Source: Phenylobacterium parvum (GTDB lineage Bacteria; Pseudomonadota; Alphaproteobacteria; Caulobacterales; Caulobacteraceae). From it: DNA of 64,000 nt. Numbering within the stretch: the stretch's first letter is position 1; every line of letters begins with the position of its first letter. Under the pieces are notes generated by a model. That model worked only from the letters and a program-made list of their open reading frames with translations. It was not told the DNA's origin and did not search any database. The position numbers were made by a program, and so were the translations under genes. Shown piece by piece: positions 41,773 to 49,586 of the stretch. The stretch spans positions 372,001-436,000 of the forward strand of contig NZ_CP029479.1 in the NCBI RefSeq assembly GCF_003150835.1, given 5' to 3'.

Positions 41773-42246
41773 ATGGTTCCTCTCAGCCGCGAACTTGTTG
41801 TTCTGGTCATCGACGACAATGTCGGCATGCGCAGCATCATGACGGCTGTGCTCCGCGCCCTGGGCTTTTCGGAAATCCGGCTGGCCGACGACGCGATCGA
41901 GGCCCAGAAGATCATTCCCCACGTCAAGCCGGACCTGATCATCACCGACCTGAAGATGCCGATCCTCGACGGCGTGACCTTTGTCCGCAACCTACGCGCC
42001 GACGAGTCCAATCCCTTCAGCGAGGTCCCGATCATCGTCGCGACGGGCCATACCGAAGAAAAACACGTCAAGGCCTGCATCGCGGCCGGCGTGGACCAGT
42101 TCCTGGCCAAGCCCATCACCGGCCGGGCCCTGGCCGAGCGGATCACCCGGGCCCTGTCTCCGGACCGGCAGTTTGTCAGGGTCGGCGACTACAATGGCCC
42201 GCACCGCCCCATGGGGCGCAACTACCCATCCGCCGACGTCGAATAG
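41773..42246 (+). CDS. Single-domain response regulator (CheY-like)
   Basis: A 157-residue receiver domain without an output domain. All phosphorylation residues are present: Asp14-Asp15 pocket, phosphoacceptor Asp59 (LIITDLKMP), Thr91 (IVATGH) and Lys113 (FLAKPIT). The last ~30 residues are a polar tail. It is the only plus-strand gene in a minus-strand neighbourhood, so it is an isolated unit; the partner kinase is elsewhere. ATG 41773 lacks a strong ribosome-binding site. Confidence 0.87.
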   Translation: MVPLSRELVVLVIDDNVGMRSIMTAVLRALGFSEIRLADDAIEAQKIIPHVKPDLIITDLKMPILDGVTFVRNLRADESNPFSEVPIIVATGHTEEKHVKACIAAGVDQFLAKPITGRALAERITRALSPDRQFVRVGDYNGPHRPMGRNYPSADVE

Positions 42247-42258
42247 TCGCCTCCGGTC

Positions 42259-43143
42259 TCAGGGCGTCGGCGCTTCGGGCATCAGGCCCTCGGACTTCAG
42301 CTGATCGTAGGCGGCCTTCTGCAGGCCCCTGGCCTGGGTGGGGGAGAGCCCCAGTTCGTAGGCCGCGACCTCCCGTTCGCCAAAGGTCCTGGGGTCCATG
42401 CCCGTGACGGCGCCGAAGATCACGAGGGCGCTGAGGTAATAGCCGGCCGCGCTGGCGTGGTACTGGTCCCATCCCCACAGGTCGACCTTGCCGAAGGCGA
42501 CCCCATCGTAGGGGTTGGGGTCGGCGACGCCCGTCTCCATGGCCCGGTTCCAGGCCTCGCCCACGGGAAGCACCCCGCGGACAGACTTCGAGGCCGCCCG
42601 GGCCCGGTCGTAGCCCGCCCGGACGTCCCGGGCCATGGCGGCGATGGGCTTGCCCTTCCAGGGGCTGGGCTTGAGGTAGGTAAGGTCCGCCCGGGACCAG
42701 GTGGCCTGGTAATAGATCCTCGCGGAGGGATTCTTCTGGGCCAGGATGTCCGAGAGCTGGCGTCCGGACTCGATCAGCCGGGTCGGGTCCCCCGGGCGTT
42801 CAAGGTCCAGGGTGGACTGGCCCTGGAGGATGACCACGTCCCAGGGCCGGTCGATCAGGGGCATGCGGTTGGCGAGGTGCCAGTCGAAGTTCTTGCCGGG
42901 CGAGGTCTCGAGGCTGACCTTGTAGTCCAGCCGGGCCTGGGTGGTGAGCACCTTGAAGATGGCCGGAACGCCGCCGATGCCTTCCCGGTTCAGGTCGGTC
43001 ACCTGTTCGGGACGGTAGCGGAGCACCGGGGAGGTCGCCCCGAAGGTGAAGCTGTTGCCGACGAAGAGGATGCTCTCGGCCCAGGCTGCGGTCGCGGCCA
43101 GGCTTAGGGCGAGGGCGGCGAGGACAGGGCGAACGGCGCGCAT
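42259..43143 (-). CDS. Secreted SGNH/GDSL-type hydrolase
   Basis: A 294-residue exported protein with a signal peptide of ~22 residues (AAWA end). The block I motif is ILFVGNSFTFG with the nucleophile at Ser31; the block V Asp-x-x-His pair is in WGWDQYHASAAGYY near residue 228. A VVILQGQSTLD strand lies between. This is a periplasmic or extracellular esterase or acetyl-esterase; substrate unknown. It is on the same strand as, and 65 bases after, the terminator of the acyl-CoA dehydrogenase array, so it has its own promoter. Confidence 0.8.
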   Translation of the reverse strand: MRAVRPVLAALALSLAATAAWAESILFVGNSFTFGATSPVLRYRPEQVTDLNREGIGGVPAIFKVLTTQARLDYKVSLETSPGKNFDWHLANRMPLIDRPWDVVILQGQSTLDLERPGDPTRLIESGRQLSDILAQKNPSARIYYQATWSRADLTYLKPSPWKGKPIAAMARDVRAGYDRARAASKSVRGVLPVGEAWNRAMETGVADPNPYDGVAFGKVDLWGWDQYHASAAGYYLSALVIFGAVTGMDPRTFGEREVAAYELGLSPTQARGLQKAAYDQLKSEGLMPEAPTP

Positions 43144-43208
43144 GGGGGTCTCCGGGATTGACGCTCCAAGAGACCATGTCCCCCGCCCTGCGGCAATTCG
43201 CCCGGCGC

Positions 43209-43247
43209 CAAAGAAAAAGGCCCCCCGGCGAGGTCGCCGGAGGGGCC
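43209..43247 (-). terminator. Intrinsic terminator of the acyl-CoA dehydrogenase array
   Basis: Read on the minus strand, a strong GC stem (GGCCCC and CCGGCGA arms paired with TCGCCGG-A-GGGGCC, one bulged base, 43219-43247) is followed by TTTTTCTT (43211-43218 as A-rich on the plus strand). It lies 27 bases after the stop of the last dehydrogenase gene: a standard rho-independent terminator. Confidence 0.88.
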
Positions 43248-43273
43248 CTGGAAGTCGGACCTGAGGTCCGGGA

Positions 43274-44410
43274 TCAGTAGCCGTTGATCCGGGCGTAGCG
43301 GTCGCGGTGGTAGCTCTGGCTGCCGAAGGCCGCCTCGGCCGCGCGGGCGCGCTTCAGGTAGAAGCCCGAGTCATGGGCATCGGTCATGCCGATGCCGCCA
43401 TGCATCTGGACCATCTCGTTGGACACCAGGTGGAAGACGTCGCCCATCTTGGCCTTGGACAGGGACACCAGCTCGGCGACGTCCGGGCTGTCGGCGTCGA
43501 TGGCCTGGAGGGCCGCCTCGACGGCGCTGCGGGCCAGCTCGAGATCGGTGAACATCTTGGCGGCGCGGTGCTGCAGGGCCTGGAAGGAGCCGATCACCTG
43601 GCCGAACTGCACACGGACCTTGAGGTAGTCGAGGGTGGTCTCGAAGGCCTGGTTGGCCGAGCCGAGCATCTCGGCGGCCAGGGCCGCGCGCACGCGGTCC
43701 AGGGTCTTTTCCAGGACGTCCCAGCCCTTGTCGGCGGCGCCGAGGACGGCGTCGGCGCCCACTTCGACCTTGTCGAAGGTGATGTTGGCCGCGCCGCGGT
43801 TGTCAGCGAGGGCCAGGCGCTTGCGGCTCACGCCCTTGGCGTCGGCGGGGACCAGGAACAGGGTGATCCCGTCCTTGTCGCCCGGCTTGCCGGAGGTGCG
43901 GGCGGAGACCACCAGCAGGCTAGCGGCCAGGCCTTCGATCACGAAGGTCTTGGTCCCGCTCAGGCTGTAGCCGGCGCCGGACTTGGTCGCGGCCAGGGCG
44001 ACCTTTTCCGGGGCGTGGTGGGGGCCTTCGTCCACCGCCAGGGCGCCGACGACCGTGCCTTCGGCGATCTTCGGCAGCCACTCGGACTTCTGGGCGTCAG
44101 AGCCGCCGAGGACCAGGGCCGAGGCGGCGCCCACGCCAGAGGCGATGAGCGGAGAGGCGGTCAGGGTCCGGCCCAGTTCCTCGAGGATGAGGCCCATGGA
44201 CAGGTAGCCGAAGGCCGAGCCGCCGTACTCTTCCGGGATGATGACCCCGGCCCAGCCCATCTCGGCCATCTCGTTCCAGGCGTTTGCGTCGTATCCGATC
44301 TCGACGCCGGAATCGCGCATCTTGCGGAAGGCGGTGACCGGGCTCTTTTCCTGGGTCCAGCTCTTCGCGGCGTCGCGGAGCATGCTCTGTTCTTCGTTCA
44401 GAACGGCCAT
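43274..44410 (-). CDS. Acyl-CoA dehydrogenase-family protein, possibly non-catalytic partner
   Basis: A 378-residue member of the acyl-CoA dehydrogenase fold, shorter than its four neighbours. N-terminal helical domain to ~120, beta domain to ~230 (SLSGTKTFVIEGL), C-terminal helices with RVQFGQVIGSFQALQ and MHGGIGMTDAHDSG. Two usual positions for the catalytic glutamate look empty: the LLQxER region reads TLDRVRAA, and the YEGT-type C-terminal segment is absent. In heteromeric dehydrogenases such as mycobacterial ChsE complexes, one subunit lacks the base. The last gene before the terminator; 36 bases after the preceding stop. Confidence 0.85.
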   Translation of the reverse strand: MAVLNEEQSMLRDAAKSWTQEKSPVTAFRKMRDSGVEIGYDANAWNEMAEMGWAGVIIPEEYGGSAFGYLSMGLILEELGRTLTASPLIASGVGAASALVLGGSDAQKSEWLPKIAEGTVVGALAVDEGPHHAPEKVALAATKSGAGYSLSGTKTFVIEGLAASLLVVSARTSGKPGDKDGITLFLVPADAKGVSRKRLALADNRGAANITFDKVEVGADAVLGAADKGWDVLEKTLDRVRAALAAEMLGSANQAFETTLDYLKVRVQFGQVIGSFQALQHRAAKMFTDLELARSAVEAALQAIDADSPDVAELVSLSKAKMGDVFHLVSNEMVQMHGGIGMTDAHDSGFYLKRARAAEAAFGSQSYHRDRYARINGY

Positions 44411-44446
44411 TTCAGATAATCCTTAATCTCGTCGTGTCGGTGGATG

Positions 44447-45652
44447 TCAGTTGTGCTGGGTAAGGTCGGGCAGGCCGAGGATGCGCTTGGAGATGATGTT
44501 GCTCTGCACCTCCTGGCTGCCGCCGTAGATCGTGAAGGCCTTGCCGCCCAGCCAGCCGCGGACGGCGCCGAGCTCCTCGGCCTTGAAGGCGTCGCCTTCC
44601 CAGCCGAGGCCCTGGTGGCCCATGATCTCGAGCGTGAGCTCGTGGCGCATCTGCATCCAGCTCGTGCCGGCGTTCTTCATGATCGAAGTCGCCGCGCTGG
44701 GGCCGGAATTGCCCTTGCTCTCCAGCATGGCGCGCACGGCGGTCTGCTGGAAGGAACGGCCCTCGATCTCGTGCTGGACGACGCGGGTGCGAAGGTCGGG
44801 GTCGGAGATCCGGCCCTGCTCGTCCACGCCGACATACTCGCGGGCCAGGTCCACCAGGGACCGTCCGCCCATGCCGCCGCCGCCGCCGGCGCCGGACAGG
44901 CCGCCGCGCTCGTGCTGGAGAAGGCGCTTGGCGATGGTCCAGCCGCCGTTCAGCGGCCCGACCAGGTTCTTCTTCTCGGCGCGGGCGTCGGTGAAGAAGG
45001 TCTCGCAGAAGGGCGAGTTGCCGGCGATCAGCTTGATCGGACGCACTTCGACGCCCGGCTGGTGCATGCTGAAGAGGACGAAGGAGATGCCTTCATGCTT
45101 CTTGGTGGTGTCGGTGCGCACCAGGCAGAAGCACCAGTCGGCGTACTGGGCGCCTGACGTCCAGATCTTCTGGCCGTTGATCAGGAAGTGGTCGCCCTTG
45201 TCCTCGGCCCGGGTCTGCAGGGCCGCGAGGTCCGAACCGGCGCCCGGCTCGGAGAAGCCCTGGCACCACTGGACGTCGCCGCGGCAGATCAGCGGGATGT
45301 GCTCCAGCTTCTGGTCCTCGGTGCCGTACTCGAGCAGGGTCGGGCCGAACATCATCACGCCCATGCCGCCGATCGGGTTGTAGGCCCCGGCGCGGCCGAA
45401 CTCCTGCTGGATCACCCGGGCCTCAGCGGCCGAGAGTCCGCCGCCGCCGTATTGGGCCGGCCAGGTGGGGGTGCCCCAGCCCTTGGACCCGACCGCCTTG
45501 CGCCAGGCTTCCTGGGCCTCGGTCGGCTTGGAGCGCTCCTCGCGCATCATCGGGTTGGGCCGGCCCTTCAGCTCGGCGGGGAAATTGGCCTCGACCCACT
45601 CGCGAACTTCCTTGCGGAAGGCCTCGGGATCGCCGCCTCCAAAATCAGCCAT
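44447..45652 (-). CDS. Acyl-CoA dehydrogenase (array member 4 in transcription order)
   Basis: A 401-residue FadE-like flavoenzyme. The FAD/substrate segment FSEPGAGSDLAALQTRAED (~130-148) and NGQKIWTSGAQYADW are intact, and LLQHERGG holds the probable catalytic Glu. The C-terminus is IYGGSQEVQSNIISKRILG. It introduces a trans-2 double bond in an acyl-CoA and passes electrons to electron-transfer flavoprotein. Closest relative here is the next gene upstream. It starts MADFGGGDPEAF with GGAGACTTTTC upstream of ATG 45652. Confidence 0.92.
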   Translation of the reverse strand: MADFGGGDPEAFRKEVREWVEANFPAELKGRPNPMMREERSKPTEAQEAWRKAVGSKGWGTPTWPAQYGGGGLSAAEARVIQQEFGRAGAYNPIGGMGVMMFGPTLLEYGTEDQKLEHIPLICRGDVQWCQGFSEPGAGSDLAALQTRAEDKGDHFLINGQKIWTSGAQYADWCFCLVRTDTTKKHEGISFVLFSMHQPGVEVRPIKLIAGNSPFCETFFTDARAEKKNLVGPLNGGWTIAKRLLQHERGGLSGAGGGGGMGGRSLVDLAREYVGVDEQGRISDPDLRTRVVQHEIEGRSFQQTAVRAMLESKGNSGPSAATSIMKNAGTSWMQMRHELTLEIMGHQGLGWEGDAFKAEELGAVRGWLGGKAFTIYGGSQEVQSNIISKRILGLPDLTQHN

Positions 45653-45677
45653 GAAAAGTCTCCTTCAGAAATCGGGC

Positions 45678-46886
45678 TCAGCGCGACTGGGTCAGGTCGG
45701 GCAGGCCGAGGATGCGCTTGGAAATGATGTTGTTCTGGACCTCGTTGGAGCCGCCGTAGATCGAGCCGGCCTTGCCGGAAAGCCAGCCGCGGACCGCCGA
45801 GAGCTCGGCCGCCGCGAAGTCCTGGCCCTCCCAGCCGAGGCCCTGGTGACCCATGAATTCCAGGGTCAGCTCGGCCCGGTCCTGGGCGATCTTCATGTTG
45901 GCGTTCTTCATGATCGAGGTCGTGGCGCTGGGGCCGGAGTTGCCCTTGGCCTCCTGCGCCGCGCGGCGGACCGTGGCCTGCAAGGCGGCCTGGTCCATCT
46001 CGTTCATGACAATGCGGGTGCGCAGGTCCGGGTCGGCCAGGCGGCCCTGGTCGTCCTCGCCCACATACCTCTTGGCGACCTGGCCCAGGATGACCTTCTG
46101 GGCGGGACCGCGGCGGGCGCCGTCCATGCCGCTGCGCTCATGCTGGAGCAGGCGCTTGGCCACCGACCAGCCGCCGTTGAGCGGGCCGATCAGGTCGTCC
46201 TTGGGCACCTTCACGTCGGTGATGAAGGTTTCGCAGAAGGGCGAGTTGCCGGCGATCAGGCGGATCGGGCGGGCCTCGACGCCGGGCTGGCGCATGGAGA
46301 AGACCACGAAGGAGATGCCTTCATGCTTCTTGGTGGTGTCGGTGCGCACCAGGCAGAAGATCATGTCGGCCCACTGGGCGCCTGACGTCCAGATCTTCTG
46401 GCCGTTGACCAGGAAGTGGTCGCCCTTGTCCTCGGCCCGGGTCTGGAGCGAGGCCAGGTCCGATCCCGCGCCGGGCTCGGAGAAGCCCTGGCACCAGCGA
46501 ATACGGCCGTGGACGATGTCGGGGATGTACTTCTGCTTCTGGGCCTCGGTGCCGTACTCCAGCAGGGTCGGGCCAAACATGCTGACGCCCATGCCGACGA
46601 TGGGGTTCACGGCGCCGATGGCCGCCATCTCCTGCTGCAGCACCCGGGCCTGTTCGCGGGAAAGCCCGCCGCCGCCGTACTGGGCCGGCCAGGTCGGGAC
46701 GCCCCAACCCTTGGCGCCCATGCGCTCCTTCCAGAGGGCGAAATCGCCCTTCGGCGGCTCGGGGGACATGACCATCGCCTCGAGCGCGGCGAGATCTTTG
46801 CGGAGGGAGGCGGGGAAATTCGCCTCAAGCCAGTCGCGGGCCTCGGCCCGGAAGGCGTCGAGTCCACTGTCGCCAAAATCGGCCAT
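45678..46886 (-). CDS. Acyl-CoA dehydrogenase (array member 3)
   Basis: A 402-residue paralogue with FSEPGAGSDLASLQTRAED, NGQKIWTSGAQWADM, LLQHERSG (catalytic Glu) and SIYGGSNEVQNNIISKRILG. It shares the MADFG start with the other members and is clearly a tandem duplicate. The 69-base spacer before it (46887-46955) has an AT-richer stretch with several TAT and TTA words and may hold a weak internal promoter. The substrate may differ from that of its neighbours; the array suggests a branched or ring-containing acyl chain, which is inference. Confidence 0.92.
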   Translation of the reverse strand: MADFGDSGLDAFRAEARDWLEANFPASLRKDLAALEAMVMSPEPPKGDFALWKERMGAKGWGVPTWPAQYGGGGLSREQARVLQQEMAAIGAVNPIVGMGVSMFGPTLLEYGTEAQKQKYIPDIVHGRIRWCQGFSEPGAGSDLASLQTRAEDKGDHFLVNGQKIWTSGAQWADMIFCLVRTDTTKKHEGISFVVFSMRQPGVEARPIRLIAGNSPFCETFITDVKVPKDDLIGPLNGGWSVAKRLLQHERSGMDGARRGPAQKVILGQVAKRYVGEDDQGRLADPDLRTRIVMNEMDQAALQATVRRAAQEAKGNSGPSATTSIMKNANMKIAQDRAELTLEFMGHQGLGWEGQDFAAAELSAVRGWLSGKAGSIYGGSNEVQNNIISKRILGLPDLTQSR

Positions 46887-46955
46887 CAGAAATACTCCCT
46901 AAAATTCAATATCTTATCCCCAATCATACCATGCAGGCGCGGTTTCGCGAGTCGA

Positions 46956-48167
46956 TTATTTCGGATCGGGCAGGCCCAGGACCCGCTTGGAGACCACGTT
47001 GAGGTTGATTTCCGATGTCCCGCCCTCGATCGAGTTCGCCTTGGCCCGCAGCCAGGTGCGGACGGCGGCCAGCTCGGGGGCGGAGTAGCCCTCGCCTTCC
47101 CATCCGAGGCCGGCCGTCCCGAGAGACTCGACGATCAGCTCGTTCCGCTCCTGGGCGATCTTGGCCCCGGCGTACTTCATGATCGAGGTGACCGCCGACG
47201 GGCCCTGGTTGGACTTGGACTCATCGGCCGCCCGGCGGACGGTCTGCTGGAAGGCCTGGGTCTCCATCAGGTGGTCGATGATCCGCCGGCGCAGGTCGGG
47301 ATCGGCCAGGCGGCCGTCCTCATCGAGGCCGACATAGTCCAGGGCCGCCTCGCGGACGGTCAGGGCCGAGACCGGTGCGCCGATGGAGCCGCCGCCCAGG
47401 CCCGCGGAGATGTTGTCGCGCTCGAACTGGAGCAGGCGCTTGGCCACCGTCCAGCCGCCGTTGAGGGGGCCGAACAGCTGGTCCTTGGGGACCTTCACGT
47501 CGGTGAAGAAGGTCTCGCAGAAGGGCGAGGTGCCATTGATCAGCTTGATCGGGCGGACCTCCACCCCGGGGGTGCGCATGTCGATCAGGACGAAGGAGAT
47601 GCCCTCGTGCTTCTTGGAGGTGTCGGTGCGCACCAGGCAGAAGCACCAGTCGGCGATGTTGGCGCCCGAGGTCCAGATCTTCTGGCCGTTCACCAGCCAG
47701 TGGTCGCCCTTGTCCTCGCAGCGGGTCTGAAGGGAGGCGAGGTCCGAGCCCGAACCCGGCTCTGAATAGCCCTGGCACCAGCGTACGGATCCGGTGACGA
47801 TTCCCGGCATGTGCTGGCGCTTCAGGGTCTCGGTCCCGTACTCCAGGAGGGTGGGCCCGAACATCATCACGCCCATGCCGCCGATGGGGTTGCGGGCCCC
47901 GATCCGCGCCATCTCCTCGGCCAGGACCCGAGCCTTGGCGCGGGACAGGCCGCCGCCGCCATAAGCCGCCGGCCAGGTGGACACGCCCCACCCCTTGGCG
48001 CCGATGCGTTCGCGCCAGAGCCGGGCGTCATCGCTCTCCTTGCCGCCGCCCATGGCCGCCATCTGGGCCGCAGGGTCCGCCGCAAGGGCCTTGGGAAAGT
48101 TCTCGTCCAGCCAGGCCTTCGCCTCCGTCCGGAAGCCCTCGAGGTCTTCGCCGCCGAAATCCGCCAT
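46956..48167 (-). CDS. Acyl-CoA dehydrogenase (array member 2)
   Basis: A 403-residue paralogue. YSEPGSGSDLASLQTRCED, NGQKIWTSGANIADW, LLQFERDN (catalytic Glu) and SIEGGTSEINLNVVSKRVLG are present. The IEGG form at the C-terminus is shared with member 1 and separates these two from members 3 and 4, so the array holds two sub-pairs. Its insert MGGGKESDDARLW near residue 40 is the main length difference. Starts MADFGGEDLEGF, 40 bases after the stop of member 1. Confidence 0.92.
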   Translation of the reverse strand: MADFGGEDLEGFRTEAKAWLDENFPKALAADPAAQMAAMGGGKESDDARLWRERIGAKGWGVSTWPAAYGGGGLSRAKARVLAEEMARIGARNPIGGMGVMMFGPTLLEYGTETLKRQHMPGIVTGSVRWCQGYSEPGSGSDLASLQTRCEDKGDHWLVNGQKIWTSGANIADWCFCLVRTDTSKKHEGISFVLIDMRTPGVEVRPIKLINGTSPFCETFFTDVKVPKDQLFGPLNGGWTVAKRLLQFERDNISAGLGGGSIGAPVSALTVREAALDYVGLDEDGRLADPDLRRRIIDHLMETQAFQQTVRRAADESKSNQGPSAVTSIMKYAGAKIAQERNELIVESLGTAGLGWEGEGYSAPELAAVRTWLRAKANSIEGGTSEINLNVVSKRVLGLPDPK

Positions 48168-48207
48168 CTGTCCCGCCTTTCCTGAAAAACCGCGCGTCCG
48201 CCGACCC

Positions 48208-49431
48208 CTAGGCGGGGTCGGGAAGCCCGAGCACCCGCTTGGAGATCACGTTGAGGTTGACCTCGGAGCTGCCGCCCTCGATCGAGTTCGCCTTGGCTCG
48301 CAGCCAGCCGCGCACCGCACCGATTTCCTGGGGCGCATAGTCTTCGCCGGTCCAGCCCAGGCCCTGGCTGCCCATCATCTCGACCACCAGTTCCGAGCGC
48401 TCCTGGGCGAAGCTGGCCACTGCATACTTGATGATCGAGGTCGCCGCCGAGGGGCCGTTGGAGGCCTTAGCCTCCGCCTCGATGCGCCGGATCGTCTTGT
48501 AGAAGCAGTCGAAGTCCATCTTGTTCCGGGTGATCCGGGTGCGCAGGTCCGGATCGGAGAGGGCCCCGGTCTCGTCGGTCCCGACATAGTTGCGCGCCAT
48601 GACGCCGAGGTCGCTGGCGGTCCCGCCCGCGCTTTCGCCCGGGCCAAAGCCGCCCGAGATGTTCTGGCGCTCGTACTGCAGGAGGCGCTTGGCGATCTGC
48701 CAGCCGCCGTTGACCTGGCCCACCAGGTTTTCCTTGGGGATCTTCACGTCGGTGAAGAAGGTCTCGCAGAAGGGGCTTTCGCCAGAGATCAGCTGGATGG
48801 GCCGGGTCTCGACCCCCGGCGACTTCATGTCGATGAGCACGAAGGAGATGCCCTCATGCTTCCTGGAGGTGTCGGTGCGCACCAGGCAGAAGCACCAGTC
48901 GGCCTTGTTGGCGTAGCTGGTCCAGATCTTCTGGCCGTTGATCAGCCAGTGGTCGCCCTTGTCCTCGCAGCGGGTCTGGAGGGAGGCCAGGTCCGAACCC
49001 GCGCCGGGCTCGGAATAGCCCTGGCACCAGCGGGCCTCGCCACGGATAATCCGCGGCAGGTGCTCCAGCTTCTGGGCCTCGTTGGCGTATTCCAGGAGGA
49101 CCGGCCCCAGCATCCACAGGCCAAAGGAGGAAAGGGGGGTGCGATAGCGGCCGCGGGCCAGTTCCTGCTCGACGACCCGGGCCTCCTCGGGGGAAAGGCC
49201 GCCGCCACCGTAGGCCGCCGGCCAGGTCGGTGCGGTCCAGCCCCTCTCGGCGACCCGCCGCATCCAGACGATCTGGGGGTCCTCAGAGCCCAGGAAGGCG
49301 CGACCGCCCCAGATGGCTTCGGGGTCGGTCCGGGCGTCGGCTTTCCGCAGTTCGGCGGGATAGTTGGCCTCCAGCCAGTCGCGGACCTCTGTCCGGAAGG
49401 CCTCAAGGGTCTCGCCGCCGAAATCCGCCAT
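48208..49431 (-). CDS. Acyl-CoA dehydrogenase (array member 1, first transcribed)
   Basis: A 407-residue paralogue with YSEPGAGSDLASLQTRCED, NGQKIWTSYANKADW, LLQYERQN (catalytic Glu) and SIEGGSSEVNLNVISKRVLG. ATG 49431 gives the MADFGGETLEAF start seen in all long members; an in-frame start at 49464 is less likely. GGAGGATTTCCC just upstream is a good ribosome-binding site. It heads the minus-strand array that ends at the terminator 43209-43247, and the upstream 155-base gap (49432-49586) should carry the array promoter and that of the divergent MprF-like gene. Confidence 0.92.
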   Translation of the reverse strand: MADFGGETLEAFRTEVRDWLEANYPAELRKADARTDPEAIWGGRAFLGSEDPQIVWMRRVAERGWTAPTWPAAYGGGGLSPEEARVVEQELARGRYRTPLSSFGLWMLGPVLLEYANEAQKLEHLPRIIRGEARWCQGYSEPGAGSDLASLQTRCEDKGDHWLINGQKIWTSYANKADWCFCLVRTDTSRKHEGISFVLIDMKSPGVETRPIQLISGESPFCETFFTDVKIPKENLVGQVNGGWQIAKRLLQYERQNISGGFGPGESAGGTASDLGVMARNYVGTDETGALSDPDLRTRITRNKMDFDCFYKTIRRIEAEAKASNGPSAATSIIKYAVASFAQERSELVVEMMGSQGLGWTGEDYAPQEIGAVRGWLRAKANSIEGGSSEVNLNVISKRVLGLPDPA

Positions 49432-49586
49432 GGGAAATCCTCCGCTCTCAACCGAAGCCCGCACCGGGCGCGCGACACATTAGCGGTCGGCCCGCCGGGA
49501 GCAAGACATTCGCGGGCTGGGTTTGATACGTCGGAGGTTGGAACCCATCTCTTAACCTTGGCAGACTAAATCACGGGTCCTGTTCC

